Assembly (NCBI GenBank): GCA_933207985.1
Contig: OW240916.1
Location: forward strand, 135,952,743 to 136,016,742
DNA: 64,000 bases
Source of the DNA: Pelobates cultripes
Lineage: Eukaryota > Chordata > Amphibia > Anura > Pelobatidae
Direction: 5' to 3'
Shown here: positions 45,453 to 55,894 of the stretch, piece by piece
Layout: every line of letters begins with the position of its first letter
How positions within the stretch are numbered: the stretch's first letter is position 1
Program-made: the position numbers and the translations under genes
The notes under the pieces: generated by a model
The model's database searches: none
Seen by the model: only the letters and a program-made list of their open reading frames with translations
Told to the model about the DNA's origin: nothing

Positions 45453-46430
45453 TTGCTAGTGTATGCATGCAGTCTGGGTGAACCGGCACAGGCCTTAGAC
45501 TTCCACTTTGATATGTATTCTCCCTGTACTCTCTGTAGCCGTGAACTGCAGGAAGAGAAAGCCAGCTGGATTTGTATTATAAGTGTACATCTTATGTACA
45601 CTTGTGGCACAGTGTGGAAGAATCAGAAAAGTTTCCCCCAGAAGCTGGCAAAAATTGCAAAGGCACAACAATTGCTTTGCACAACAATGAAGTGCTGGCC
45701 TTTAGGTATATGGACAAAAAAGATGTGTACATGTTGTCCACACATGAAGAGAGCACAGTGCTAGTATCAGTCTGCAGAAGCAATGCACAAAAAGAAAAGC
45801 CAAAGTGCAACAAGCATACAGGGAAGTATATTTGGCTGATTAGTGTATTCAGTCATATCTGGGTCACTGCAAAACGAAAGCTTGGTATAAAAGAGTTGCC
45901 AAACGAAGTGGCTGTGGAACCCCCGCCCTCCCCTCGACCTCCCCTCTTCCCTTTTTACCTCACTAAGCTCTACTTACTATATCTCTTTTTTCATCTTCTC
46001 TCTCTTTTCTTCTCTCTTTGTTCTTGTTTTATTTTTTACAGGCAAGATCACACGGTCAGAGGAATAATGTAGCAAAGGTACAAGATTGATTAGCAAATGT
46101 AATGGCTACTTGTATTGCTTAACTGCCTGTTCCTATGTTAAACATAAAATACCTCAATTGACGGCGGGTGCCAAAGGTATAGTAAGAAACGGGCTTGCAA
46201 TGATAAAGTTGACTTGTATTCCCTTGCAATGATATGTAATTCAATTGGCTTCTTTATAAGCCCAAAAGTGAATGTATACCTGTTATATTTATTGAAAAAT
46301 AAAGAATTAAAAAAAAAAAAAAGAGTTGCCAAGTACCTATTGCAGTATACAACTCGAACATACTGTACAAAAAGGCAGGCACAGGGAAACCATACTCGTT
46401 CCTAGAATTTACCCTAAAGCTTTTACCTGA
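45453..46430 (+). pseudogene. piggyBac-type transposase relic
   Basis: The frame 45572-45900 reads GTTIALHNNEVLAFRYMDKK followed by DVYMLST, corresponding to the piggyBac motif in which a lysine/arginine-aspartate pair and LST follow an acidic catalytic residue (W/Y-x-D-K-x-D-V). A following CNKHTGKYIWLISVF may be the decayed YNKxMGGVD block. It is interrupted by a 3' LINE fragment at 45903-46320 and has no TTAA-flanked ends that I could find. Confidence 0.55.
45903..46320 (+). mobile_element. 5'-truncated LINE insertion with poly-A tail
   Basis: Flanked by AAGAGTTGCCAA at 45891-45902 and 46321-46332 (exact 12-bp duplication) and ending AATAAAGAATT plus an A run. It is inserted in the piggyBac relic. 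The 418 bp are 3' UTR only. Confidence 0.88.
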
Positions 46431-46439
46431 TGCTTTATT

Positions 46440-46749
46440 CATCCAGCCCCCAATCCACAGGCATACTTACAACGGTCGCAGGAGTCACAGCTGCAACCGG
46501 GCCCCTCACTCCAGGGGGCCCGGTCGCAGCCACGACCCCTGCGCGCCTGGATACCTTATAGGCCGGTGCGCAGCCACACTGGCCCGGGTCCGCGGTTCCC
46601 GGAGGCCTGGCAGGAAGGGAGAGCTGCACTGTTCTGCTCCCCTCCTGCCTGTGTGTAGTGCAGCCAAGCAGTCTGACAGGAAAGGCTCACTGTTAGAGAA
46701 TTTCCTGTCAGACCGGGAACCGCAGCCAGTAAGGTACAGGAGAGAAGAG
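46440..46749. other. GC-rich stretch, unassigned
   Basis: Contains an imperfect hairpin (GAAAGGCTCACTGTTAGAGA... TTTCCTGTCAGACCGGGAACC, with CTGACAGGAA upstream). It probably belongs to a transposon that includes the following minisatellite. Confidence 0.4.
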
Positions 46750-47690
46750 GGGGAGAGAAATAGGGTATGGGATAAAGGGAGGGGGACAAGAGAGAGTGTA
46801 TGGTATACTTGGAGGGGGGAGAAATGGAGGGTATGGGACACAGGAAGGGCAGGGGGGAGAAATGAAGGGTATGGGACACTGGGAGGGGAGGGGGAAAATG
46901 GAGGGTATGGGACACTGGGAGGGGAGGAGGGAGAGAGGGAGAAATGGGACACAGGGAGGGGATGGAGAAATGGGACACAGGGAGGGGAGTGGGAGTGAGG
47001 GAGAAATGGGACACAGGGAGATGAAGGTGGAGAGAGGGAACAATGGGACACATGGAGGGGAGAGGAGGATATGGGACACAGGAGGGAGGAAATGGTAAAA
47101 TGGGACACAGGGAGGGGTTTGATATGGAGGGTATGGGACATAGGGAAGGGAAGGGGAGAGTAGGATAAATGGGACACAGGAGGGTAGGGAGGAGAGAGGG
47201 AACAATGGGACACATGGAGGGGAGAGAGGGAGGGTATGGGTCCCAAGGAGGGGAGAGGGAGAGAGGTAAGAATGAGACACAGGGAGGGAATGGGGGAGAG
47301 AAAAAGAAATGGGACACAGGTAGGGGAGGGGGAGAGATGAAGGGTATGGGACAGGGGAGAGAGTGAGAGAGTGAGGGGGAAGGAGGGGGAGAGAGTGAGA
47401 GAAATAGGGGGAGGGAGGGGAAGAGAGTGAGAGAAATAGGATAGGTGGAGGAGAGGGGGGGAGAAAGGGAACAATGGGACACATGGAGGGGTGGTGGGGA
47501 GATGGAGGGTATGGGACACAAGGAAGGGAGGGGAGGAAGGAGAGAGGGTATGAGATACATGGAAGGGAGAGAAGAGAGAGGGAGAGTATGGGACACAAGG
47601 AGGGGAGAAGGAGAAATGGAACACATGGAGGGGATGGGAGGGAGGAGGATATGAGAAATACGGAGGGGCTAAGGGGAGAGGGAATGGGAC
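46750..47690 (+). repeat. Polypurine minisatellite, about 940 bp
   Basis: An almost pure G/A array in which ATGGGACACAGGGAGGGGAG and GGGAGAAATGGGACAC recur with variable spacers. The minus strand opens very long Pro/Ser-rich frames (over 300 codons) in more than one register, which is the signature of the repeat and not of a gene. Confidence 0.92.
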
Positions 47691-47697
47691 ACATTCC

Positions 47698-48222
47698 GTC
47701 AGATAAGAACCATTCGGCCCATCTAGTCTGCCAAATTTTCTAAATACTTTTAATTAGTCCCTGGTCTTATCTTATAGTTAGGATAGCCTTATGCCTATCC
47801 AACGCATGCTTAAGCTCTCTCACTGAGGTAACATCTACCACTTCAGCTGGAAGGCTATTCCATGCATCCACTACCCTCTCAGTAAAGTAATACTTCCTGA
47901 TATTTTTAAACTTTTGCCGCTCTAATTTAAGACTATGTCCTCTTGTTGTGGTAGTTTTTCTTCTTTTAAATGAAGTCTCCTTCTCTACCGTGTTGATTCC
48001 CTTTATGTATTTAAATGTTTCTATCATATCATATCTGTATTGTCTTTCCTCCAAGCTATACATGGTAAGTTTTATCCTGCAATCCATGAACCAGTTTAGT
48101 AGCCCTTCTCTGAACTCTCTCTAAAGTATCAATATCCTTCTGAAGATACAGTCTCCAGTACTGCGTACAATACTCCAAGTGAGGTCTCACCAGTGGTCTG
48201 TACAATGGCATGAGCACTATAG
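47698..48222 (-). pseudogene. CR1 LINE 3' end, copy A (RT C-terminus)
   Basis: The frame 48087-47767 carries the CR1 C-terminal signature: [19 protein letters not shown], then FKRRKTTTTRGHS, YYFTERVVDAWNSLP and HALDRHK. Downstream, the 3' end has the AGATGGGCCGAATGG motif. The upstream part (48090-48222) duplicates 48410-48570, so this is a separate insertion from copy B. A 180-bp unrelated stretch (48223-48404) lies between. Confidence 0.9.
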
Positions 48223-48524
48223 GTGATGTTCAGCTTTTTATTCAATTATGTAATTTCATGAGATTGGACAATTCCCCTTTAAATACTCTAGTAATACTCT
48301 TCTAAGAGACCCTTCTTGCATGAGTTGCTAAATGAAACTTTTTAAAATCACAAACCCAAAAATTGTGTATTACAGTAAAAAAAATGTATATGCCCCTTGT
48401 CTCGTCTTTTCTCCAAGCTATACATGCTAAGATCATTTAACCTTTCCTGGTAAGTTTTATCTTGCAATCCATGAACCAGCTTAGTAGCCCTTCTCTGAAC
48501 TCTTTCTAAATGATCAATATCCTT

Positions 48525-48767
48525 CTAGAGAAACGGTCTCACCAGTGTTCTGTACAATGGCATGAGCACTTCCCTCTTTCTACTGCTAATACCTCTCCCT
48601 ATACAACCAAGCATTCTGCTAGCATTTCCAGCTGCTCTATTACATTGTCTTCCTACCTTTAAGTCATCTGAAATAATTACTCCTAAATCTCTTTCCTCAG
48701 ATGTTGAGGTTAGTAGGGTATCAAATATCCTATACTCTGCCCTTGGGTTTTTATGTCTAAAGTGCAT
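48525..48767 (-). pseudogene. CR1 copy B, RT thumb region
   Basis: Reads DLGVIISDDLKVGRQC and AAGNASRMLGCIGRGI, then LYRTLVRPFL, the conserved CR1 segment after the FADDT box (ERDLGV, LY.TLVRP). Confidence 0.9.
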
Positions 48768-48867
48768 TATCTTGCACTTATCTACATTAACTGTCAGTTG
48801 CCACAGCTCTGATCATTTTTCTAGTTTACCTAAATCATTTGCCATTTGGCTTATCCCTCCTGGAACA

Positions 48868-49161
48868 TTAACCTTGTTGCGTATCATCAGCAAAAAGACA
48901 TACCTTACCATCAAGACCTTCTGCAATATCACTACAAATATCAAAGAGAATGGGTCCAAGTACAGATCCCTGAGGTACCCCACTGGTAACTAGACCTTTC
49001 TTTGAATATACTCCATTAACTACAACCCTCTGTTGCCTGTCATTTAGCCACTGCCTAACCCATTCAACAATATTGGAATCCAAACTTAAATATTGCAGTT
49101 TATTGATGAGCCTTCCATGTGGAACAGTGTCAAAAGCCTTACTGAAATCTAGGTAAGCAAT
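48868..49161 (-). pseudogene. CR1 copy B, RT palm
   Basis: Contains WLNDRQQRVVVNG, SGVPQGSVLGPILFDI and CLFADDT: the GVPQGS loop and the catalytic ADD are intact, the first D block is upstream beyond the insertions. A TTAA-independent R1 insertion interrupts it at 49175. Confidence 0.92.
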
Positions 49162-49174
49162 GTCTACTGCACCA

Positions 49175-49568
49175 AAGAAAAAAAGTTACCTGCACTCTCT
49201 CCTTAATCCCTATGTATATTTAGACAAATGGAGGTCATTTAGTTACTCCAATGGCCATTGGAGGGAATGCCCGTCTGCCAACGTCAAGGCAGACCCCCCT
49301 AAGCGGGTCCTACACTGACCCTTCACCTTGCTTCCTTGAGCGCCTGGCAAAGATATCTCCACTGAGACAGAGAGGGGTCATTTTATTATATACACCCCTA
49401 AATACTTATTAACCCTTAATAGGGAACACATGGGATGGGTGGCAGCATTGTAACAAGGCTGTGTGATACAAAAAGTGAATACAAATACAAAAATAAAAAA
49501 TCCTGCGCTCACTCCCATCACTCCTGGGCGGCAGCAACAACCACAGTACACATCAGCCCCAATATATA
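49175..49568 (-). mobile_element. Repeat R1, 394 bp retroposon with 13-bp duplication
   Basis: Flanked by GTCTACTGCACCA at 49162-49174 and 49569-49581 (exact 13 bp), which implies endonuclease-primed retroposition. Shares most of its length with 44397-44636 plus 45135-45170. It has an A-rich inner part near 49480-49500. No coding capacity; no tRNA-like A/B box recognised with confidence. Confidence 0.8.
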
Positions 49569-49593
49569 GTCTACTGCACCACCCTGATCTATT

Positions 49594-50811
49594 TTTATTT
49601 TTTTTTTTGCTGTGAGATTAATAACAAATGGGCCCTTGGTGCCACGACAGCAGTCCAGGGCAAAACATTAATATACATTTTCAGCATGGCTAACAATAAT
49701 TCTGCACATTTTTTGAAAGGAAGTTTGATGTCATTTAGTCAAACAGGGCATATGTGACATAGCAAAAATAGGGTCTGTGCTTCAGTGATGTCGCGGACTG
49801 CGTGCTGGGATTCTCCGTGCCGAATTATTAGTGTTGGTGACATCCGCCATTGGTACTGGATGCTCTTCTGCCTAAGGAGGGTGGTGAGCGGTTTGAGGGA
49901 TCTCCGCCACGCCAGGGTGCCTCCCGAGAGGTCTGGATAAAAGGTGATTTGCATTCCTTCGAAATTGTAAGAGTCCCGGTCTTTGATGGCCATGAGCATT
50001 GCCGCCTTGTCCTTGTCATTGCGAAACCGGACAATTAGATCACTCGGGGCTGCTGCTGGGGCTTTCGGTGCTTTTGGTATGTGGAAGCAATCCTCCATAA
50101 TCATGGATTTGGCCTGTCTTGGGGATAGCAATGCTACCATGAGGCGCCTCAACATGTGTGGTAGTTCCTCTGTGGGCACAGCCTCTGGGACGCCACGGAT
50201 TTTTAAATTGTATTTGCGCCGCATGTCTTCCAGCATCGCGAATTTGGTTTCATATGCTGCGTTCTGTTTCTGGAGCCCCCGGATTGTTTGTTGCATGGAG
50301 GCAATTTGTTGTGTATGCTCACCTGTGGTGGTTTCCACGGCTCCGATCCGGCCTGTCAGACCCTGGAGGTCTGCACGTAGGTTCGCTATGTCTGCCAGGA
50401 TATTGTTTTGTAGGTCCGCCGGCAGACTTTTCAGCACCGCTGTTGTTACCGGTTCTTTGTCTGGGCTGACCGGTTTTGCTGCTGGTGCCGGTCTAGTCGG
50501 CATTTCGTCTTCATCCTCCTCCAGGGACAGTTCTTCAGACAGGTCTGAATAGGCCTCAGGGTAGTGGGCCATTTTGGGCCCGCCAGCCTGTTGTGCCTGC
50601 CTAAGGAGCACGCCGATATCGTGACTTAATCTGGGTTTATCAGGCTTTATCTTTTTGTTTTTTCAACCCATGTTGTAGTGTGGGTCTACCGCCTGCCTCT
50701 ACTGTCGTCGCGGTCCGACAATACTGCAGGTAAAGTGTGTAAATCTCTCGGTGTGTCTCGGAGCTCCGAGACTGTGCGGCCATGCAGTTCAATCACTTAG
50801 CCACGCCCCCT
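49594..50811 (-). mobile_element. ORF1-only L1-type element (half-LINE)
   Basis: Target duplication TGATCTATT at 49585-49593 and 50812-50820. On the minus strand it starts GGGGGCGTGGCTAAGTGATT, like the other L1 leaders in the window, then has a leader, ORF1, a 120-bp 3' part and an A-rich tail (plus-strand T run about 49594-49612). No endonuclease or RT. Inserted in the CR1 RT gene. Confidence 0.88.
49739..50572 (-). CDS. L1-type ORF1 protein, open frame of 277 codons
   Basis: L1 ORF1p is a trimeric RNA-binding chaperone for the LINE RNA. This frame has an acidic N-terminus (SLEEDEDEM), a proline-rich stretch, a coiled-coil (about residues 60-130, ending with YETKFAMLEDM), an RRM-like start KYNLKIRGVPE, and a C-terminal domain with IVRFRNDKDKAAML and ITFYPDLS. 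The start at ATG (MAHYPEAY) is preferred; the frame stays open 13 codons upstream. There are no stops. It is the only ORF in its element, similar in layout to mammalian HAL1. Whether it is expressed is unknown. Confidence 0.88.
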   Translation of the reverse strand: MAHYPEAYSDLSEELSLEEDEDEMPTRPAPAAKPVSPDKEPVTTAVLKSLPADLQNNILADIANLRADLQGLTGRIGAVETTTGEHTQQIASMQQTIRGLQKQNAAYETKFAMLEDMRRKYNLKIRGVPEAVPTEELPHMLRRLMVALLSPRQAKSMIMEDCFHIPKAPKAPAAAPSDLIVRFRNDKDKAAMLMAIKDRDSYNFEGMQITFYPDLSGGTLAWRRSLKPLTTLLRQKSIQYQWRMSPTLIIRHGESQHAVRDITEAQTLFLLCHICPV

Positions 50812-50935
50812 TGATCTATTATTTTAGTTTCCCAATCAAAAAAAATCAATAAGATTTTGTCAGTAAAGTAAACCCATGTTGTCTCTGATCTAGAAATCCA
50901 TGTGATTTTAGATGTTCAACAATCCTATCCTTTAA

Positions 50936-51424
50936 AGGACCACTCTAGGCACCCAGACCACTTCAGCTTAATGAAGTGGTCTGGGTGCCAGGTCCAGCTA
51001 GGGTTAACACATTTTTTCATAAACATAGCAGTTTCAGAGAAACTGCTATGTTTATGAATGGGTTAAGCCTTCCCTATTTCTCTAGCGGCTGTCTCATTGA
51101 CAGCCGCTAGAGCGCTTGCGTGCTTCTCACTGTGATTTTCACAGTGAGAGCACGCCAGCGTCCATAGGAAAGCATTATGAATGCTTTCCTATGTGATCGG
51201 CTGAATGCGCGCGCAGCTCTTGCCGCGCGTGCGCATTCAGCAGACGGGGAGGAGAGAGGAGGATCGGAGGAGGAGAGCTCTCCGCCCAGCGCTGGAAAAA
51301 GGTAAGTTTTTACCCCTTTCCCCTTCCAGAGCCGGGCGGGAGGGGGACCCTGAGGGTGGGGGCACCCTCAGGGCACTATAGTGCCAGGAAAACGAGTATG
51401 TTTTCCTGGCACTATAATGGTCCT
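50936..51424 (-). mobile_element. T2/Kolobok-type MITE in CR1 RT
   Basis: Exact TTAA flanks at 50932-50935 and 51425-51428. Termini AGGACCACTCTAGGCACC and GGCACTATAATGGTCCT. In reverse orientation relative to 44637, and very similar to it throughout, including GCTGAATGCGCGCG. Confidence 0.92.
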
Positions 51425-51428
51425 TTAA

Positions 51429-51587
51429 CATGGTTTCCATCACTTTCCCCTACTACTGAAGTAAGGCTTACTGGCCTATAGTTGCCCGACTCCTCCCTAC
51501 TACCTTTACTGTGAACAGGTACAACATTCGCTAATTTCCAATCTTCTGGGACTACTCCTGTTAACAATGATTGGTTAAATAAATTCG
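51429..51587 (-). pseudogene. CR1 copy B, RT fingers
   Basis: Minus strand reads LFNQSLLTGVVPEDWKLANV, then VPVHSKG and GNYRPVSLTSVVG: the conserved PxxWK, PIxKKG and NYRPISL blocks of LINE RTs. Lies between two MITE insertions. Confidence 0.92.
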
Positions 51588-51591
51588 TTAA

Positions 51592-52060
51592 AGAACCACT
51601 ATAGTGCCAGGAAAACAAACTAGTTTTCCTGGCACTATAGTGTTAATAGGTCCCCCCCACCCTCATGGCCCCCTTCCCGCCAGGCTCTAGGGGTAGGAAG
51701 GGGTTAAACACTTACAATTCTCCAGCGCGGGCTCCCTCGGCGCTGGGGACTCTACTCCTCCTTTCGACGTCATCGGCTGAATGCGCATGCGCACGCATTC
51801 AGTCAGCCCATTGGAAAGCATTTCTCAATGCTTTCCTATGGACGCTAGCATCTTTTCACTATGAAAATCACAGTGAGAAGCGCGGAAGCACCTCTAGCGG
51901 CTGTCAATGAGACAGCCACTAGATGCTGGATTAACCCTAGTGTAAACATAGCAGTTTCTCGGAAACTGCTATGTTTACAGCTGCAGGGTTAACCCTAGAT
52001 GGACCTGGCACCCAGACCACTTCATTAAGTTGAAGTGGTCTGTGTGCCTATAGTGGTCCT
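51592..52060 (+). mobile_element. T2/Kolobok-type MITE in CR1 RT
   Basis: Exact TTAA flanks at 51588-51591 and 52061-52064, termini AGAACCACTATAGTGCCAGG and CTATAGTGGTCCT. Second of the two MITEs only 160 bp apart; opposite orientation to the first. Confidence 0.92.
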
Positions 52061-52064
52061 TTAA

Positions 52065-52518
52065 TGGCTTTGCTAGTACACCACTAAGTTATTTTAATAA
52101 CTTGGGGTACATCGCATCAGGCCCCATCGACTTATTTGTCTTTACTTTTGACAGTTGGAATAGAACCTCTTCCTCTGTAAACACACATGTAACACATGAT
52201 TCATTTGTCCTTTTTCCTAACTGAGGCCCCTTTCCTTCATTTTCATCTGTAAATACTGAACAAAAATATTAATTGAGGCAATCAGCTATACCTTTATCCT
52301 CTTTTACATACCTTCCTTTTTTTGTTTTTAATCTAACTAATCATTGTTTTACTTTCCTTTTCTCATTTATGTATCTAAAAATGTTTTATCCCCCTTTTTT
52401 ACTGCCAGCTATTTTCTCTACTGTGTGTGCTTTGGAGGCTCTTATAACTTGCTTAGCCTCTTTCTGACGAATCTTATAGATCTGACTGTCTTCCTCACTC
52501 TGGGTTTTTTTATAATTA
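52065..52518 (-). pseudogene. CR1 copy B, linker between endonuclease and RT
   Basis: A broken part of ORF2 with no single frame. Minus-strand fragments near 52150-52250 are equivalent to the region upstream of RT block 0 in the second CR1 (62698-63048). The plus-strand frames here are accidental. Confidence 0.6.
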
Positions 52519-53399
52519 CTAAATGCTAACTTTTAGTTTTTTTACTATTTTGGCCACATCTGCGGAGTACCACAGTGGTTTCTTAATTTTTTTGCTTTTA
52601 CTGACAAGCCTAATGCAATTTTCTGTTACCTTCAGCAGTGCAACTTTTAAATAATCCCATTTGTCCTGGGCTCCATTTAAACTGCTCCAGTCTGACAAGG
52701 ACTCCTTTACGCATATACTTATTTTAGAAAAGTCTGTTTTTCTAAAGTCTAAAACTTTTGTTTTTGTGTGGTGTGACTCAGTCACTGTTCTTATATTAAA
52801 CCACACTGACTGATGATCACTGGATCTTAAGCTTTCACCTACAGTAATATCTGATACCAAATCTCCATTTGTTAACACTAAATCTAGTATGGCCTCCTTA
52901 CATTGTTTTAGAGACAATCCCAGTAGGGAGTTTAGAATATGTGTGCTCCTGGCACAAGCAGCTATTTTGTATTTCCAGTTTACATGAGGAAGATTAAAGT
53001 CACCCATGATGATAACTTCCCCCTTCATTGTCATTTTAGCTCTTTCCTCAACTAGTAGATTATCTAACTGTTCTATTTGTCCAGGGGGCCTGTAAATCAC
53101 ACCTACACAAGTTACTGTGTGATCTCCAAATTCTAACATAGCCCAAACGGACTCTATGTTTGCCTCACTAACTTTTATTAGGCTAGATTTTATGCTATCC
53201 TTCACATACAGAACCACCCCTCTCCCTTTTTGCCTTCTCTGTCTTTTCTATATAAAGAGTACCCTGGTATTGCTATGTCCCAGTCATTATACTCATTATA
53301 CCATGTCTCAGTTACAGCAACTAAATCTACATTATTAGCTGCCATTATTGCCACAAGTTCATGGATCTTATTCCCTAAACTGCGAGCATTTGTAGACAT
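52519..53399 (-). pseudogene. CR1 copy B, apurinic endonuclease domain
   Basis: The N-terminal part (53399-53202) reads STNARSLGNKIHEL and VTETWYNE, the first catalytic blocks of APE-type endonucleases (N, E). The second (53217-52519) has GVIYRPPGQ, IIMGDFNLPHVNW (D and N), then LDLVLTNG and SDHQSVWF (catalytic D-H). All active-site residues are recognisable. A frameshift near 53200-53220 separates the parts. Confidence 0.9.
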
Positions 53400-53519
53400 G
53401 ACTCTAAGCGTATCTTTTTTTTAACTCACTCCTTACAGTTACTTTCTGTCCTTGTTTTGGGGGGCAATTGTATTGATGTTTTATCACCCTTTAGTCCCCC
53501 CCCCCCTCCTAGTTTAAAT

Positions 53520-54311
53520 ACTTCCTAGCAAAACCTCTAAACTGCTCGATGAGAACATTTGTTCCCTTTTGAGAAAGATGCAAATCATCTTTTTTGTACA
53601 GTTCATTTCTATTCCAAATAGAGCTACCATGAGAAACAAAGCCAAATCTTTGCTCCCGACACTATTCACCAAGCCACAAGTTAAAGTTCCTAATACGCAT
53701 CCACCTGCCATTCTGAGTGTTATGCACAGGCAGAACTTCAGAGAATGACAGTGTGGAAGCAACCTGCCATATATCATTGGCAAGAACACAAAACCCTTCC
53801 TTTACCTCAGAAACCTCATTACAAGCCAAATCATTTGTCCCAAGATGGACAAGTACATCCAATTCCCCTTTCTGCTTTGATTGCTTAACAAAATTATAAA
53901 TACGTCTCCTGTCTCTGTGAGCAGTAGCTCCAGGAAGACATCTCACAAAGCCACTATTGTTCAACTCCACACCTCTTAATAGAATTCCCCAACAACAACT
54001 GCTTCCTATCAGGCTTCACCTTGTCCTTTTTGTCCTTGGGTGCACTCTTGCTCACCTTAGTATAGAGGATGGTGGTTCCACAATCCCGGTGCCTTCAGAA
54101 CACTTTGTATGTGGCGCTTTATGTTATAATGGATTACTAACCTAGGCTTGTCCTGATTATTCTTTGTCAGCTGCCTGCACCAACTTGGCTTGTTAAGCCA
54201 ACTTGTTATGTCTCCTTTTACATTAAGACCAGCCATATAGTCATAGTGGCTACACAAAACTCCATTTAGAATACCCTGTGTGGCCAACTTTTCAAAACGG
54301 TATGCTATCAT
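53520..54311 (-). pseudogene. CR1 ORF1 with SGNH/GDSL esterase-like domain
   Basis: CR1 ORF1 proteins often carry an SGNH esterase. Here, in the minus strand, LLLGNSI (nucleophile block) lies near 53990, GELDVLVHLGTNDLACNE (GTND block) near 53860, and KKDDLHLSQKGTNVL (D-x-x-H block) near 53570. The upstream frame 54311-54057 is lysine-rich at its end and lacks a clear zinc finger. Frameshifts lie between the blocks. Confidence 0.82.
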
Positions 54312-55314
54312 GGGGGCTGTTTTCTTTCAAAGCATGCCATAATGTCTCTTGGGCAACAAAAAGTCAGTTTGCAAAGCTCCCAAGTTTGAAATGAACATGT
54401 ATTATATTTGGCACTGTAACTTCCCCCAAAAAGTTGAAAACCCGGTACATAGGATTAATGTTATATTTATGAGAAATGGCAAGATACAAATATTTTGAAC
54501 CAATGGTGAGCTACTGATTGGCTTAGAGCTTCAGCTGGCCGGCAGCACTCCAACGCTGATTTAGAAGCCAGGTGCTGCCTGGGGGACCTGGACATTGGCA
54601 CTGGAGTCAACCTTAAGGGTTAAACCATTTGAGAACAGTTTAATTCCTTAAGGTAAGCTTGCAACTGGGGGCCTCCTGGCATCATAATGACTTCATTTAG
54701 ATGAAGCTGTTATGGTGACCGGAGTGTTCCTTTAATATGAAAGGAGTAAATTCTGGTGAACAATATATAACTCAAATTCTTGATTTTGTCTTGTTCAGAA
54801 CTTGGACAATTGCCTTTGTTCTTAAGGGGTAAAAATCATAATGTCTCACCATTTAAAACCTAATAAAATATATTAGTGGTTGTGGTAATTCATTGTTTGC
54901 TATTGTTCAGATAAGTCTCTGACTACTGTTCTTGAAATATTGATTGTGCAGGATGTTTTTTCTCCTAATCTCTTGCTTAACATTGGATAGTTGGTAGTTT
55001 TAGTCTGTTTGTTCTCTTCACATATTTGAAATGTCTTCCCCCAAAAAAACTTGTTCTCTAGCCAAAAATATCAAACACAAAGAAAGGAATTTCTTTGTTT
55101 GAGTAAGTACATGAAACATAAATATGCCATGAGCTGGACAGCCATTTCTTGTAAGCAATTATGGAAAATAAAATCATGTGTAGATGCCATGAACGTTTCA
55201 TGTACATATATGTAGAAGAAGCTGATTTAACAGTCTACAAAATAATAATAATCAAAGAACACAGTCATTTTATTACAGCATAAATTGATGTAGCATGAAT
55301 TCTGTGCAGGGCTG
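54312..55314. other. Intergenic, with an eroded MITE
   Basis: Around 54480-54735 the words GCTGGCCGGCAGCACTCC, AAGCTGTTATGGTGACCGGAG and TGTTCCTTTAA look like a T2-type MITE (left end lost). The rest is featureless AT-rich DNA. Confidence 0.45.
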
Positions 55315-55328
55315 TGTGTGCGTGTGTG

Positions 55329-55360
<32 letters not shown>

Positions 55361-55545
55361 GTGAATGCAGTGTTGTAAAAATGATGCAAGGTGTGTATGT
55401 TAATAGTAGATGCAGAGAGAGTGAGTGTATAGTGTGTATAGTGGATGCAATGTTTGTATAGTGGATGCAGAGTTTGTGTGTATATTGAATACTGTGCCCA
55501 TGTTTGTGTAGTGGATGCAGTGTACAGTGTGTGTGTTTGTGGTGT
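55315..55545 (+). repeat. (TG)n-(TA)n microsatellite and TG-rich minisatellite
   Basis: TG/TA runs at 55313-55361 followed by units such as GTGTATAGTGGATGCA repeated about five times to 55540. Confidence 0.85.
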
Positions 55546-55880
55546 TGGACAAAGGCTGCAGGGGAGTTCTTTTTAATATTTATTTAAAATAACATTTATT
55601 CCCCACTCCCTGCCTCTTACATGATGCCAGGGATGCGGGATACCAGATTCTTTTGTGGTCCAGTGAAGCAGCATGCCTGTACAGCTGTGAGGGCCCAAGA
55701 GTCTAATCTTCCACCTCCTGCAGCCAATCCTCTCCTTCTGTCATGACCCCAGAATGCGTTGTGTGCACTGCAGCGCGTTGTCATTGCAATCTGTGGCAAC
55801 GCTCTGACAGCCGTAGCTCATGAGTGGACACTGCCAGAGTGGAAACTTGGAGTGTCCTGAAGACAGCAGGGTACGCAGGG
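55546..55880. other. Short intergenic stretch
   Basis: GC-moderate sequence without a recognisable feature; it ends at the 14-bp target duplication of the Penelope-like element. Confidence 0.5.
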
Positions 55881-55894
55881 GTTTAAATATATAG

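Larger units (their letters stand above)
48405..54311 (-). mobile_element. CR1 LINE, copy B, nearly complete but interrupted
   Basis: On the minus strand the order is ORF1 with an esterase-like domain (54311-53520), ORF2 endonuclease (53400-52519), RT (about 52500-48525, carrying four insertions) and the start of the 3' thumb region. The nested insertions (R1, ORF1-only L1, two Kolobok MITEs) all keep target duplications. ORF2 has several stops and shifts. Confidence 0.88.

Noticed and set aside
46506..47694. Minus-strand frames of 328-372 codons, rich in Pro and Ser
   Set aside because: They are open in several registers across a G/A-only tandem array; composition explains them and no domain is present.
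49983..50552. 189-codon plus-strand frame
   Set aside because: Shadow of the L1 ORF1 on the minus strand, which has clear coiled-coil and RRM-like features.
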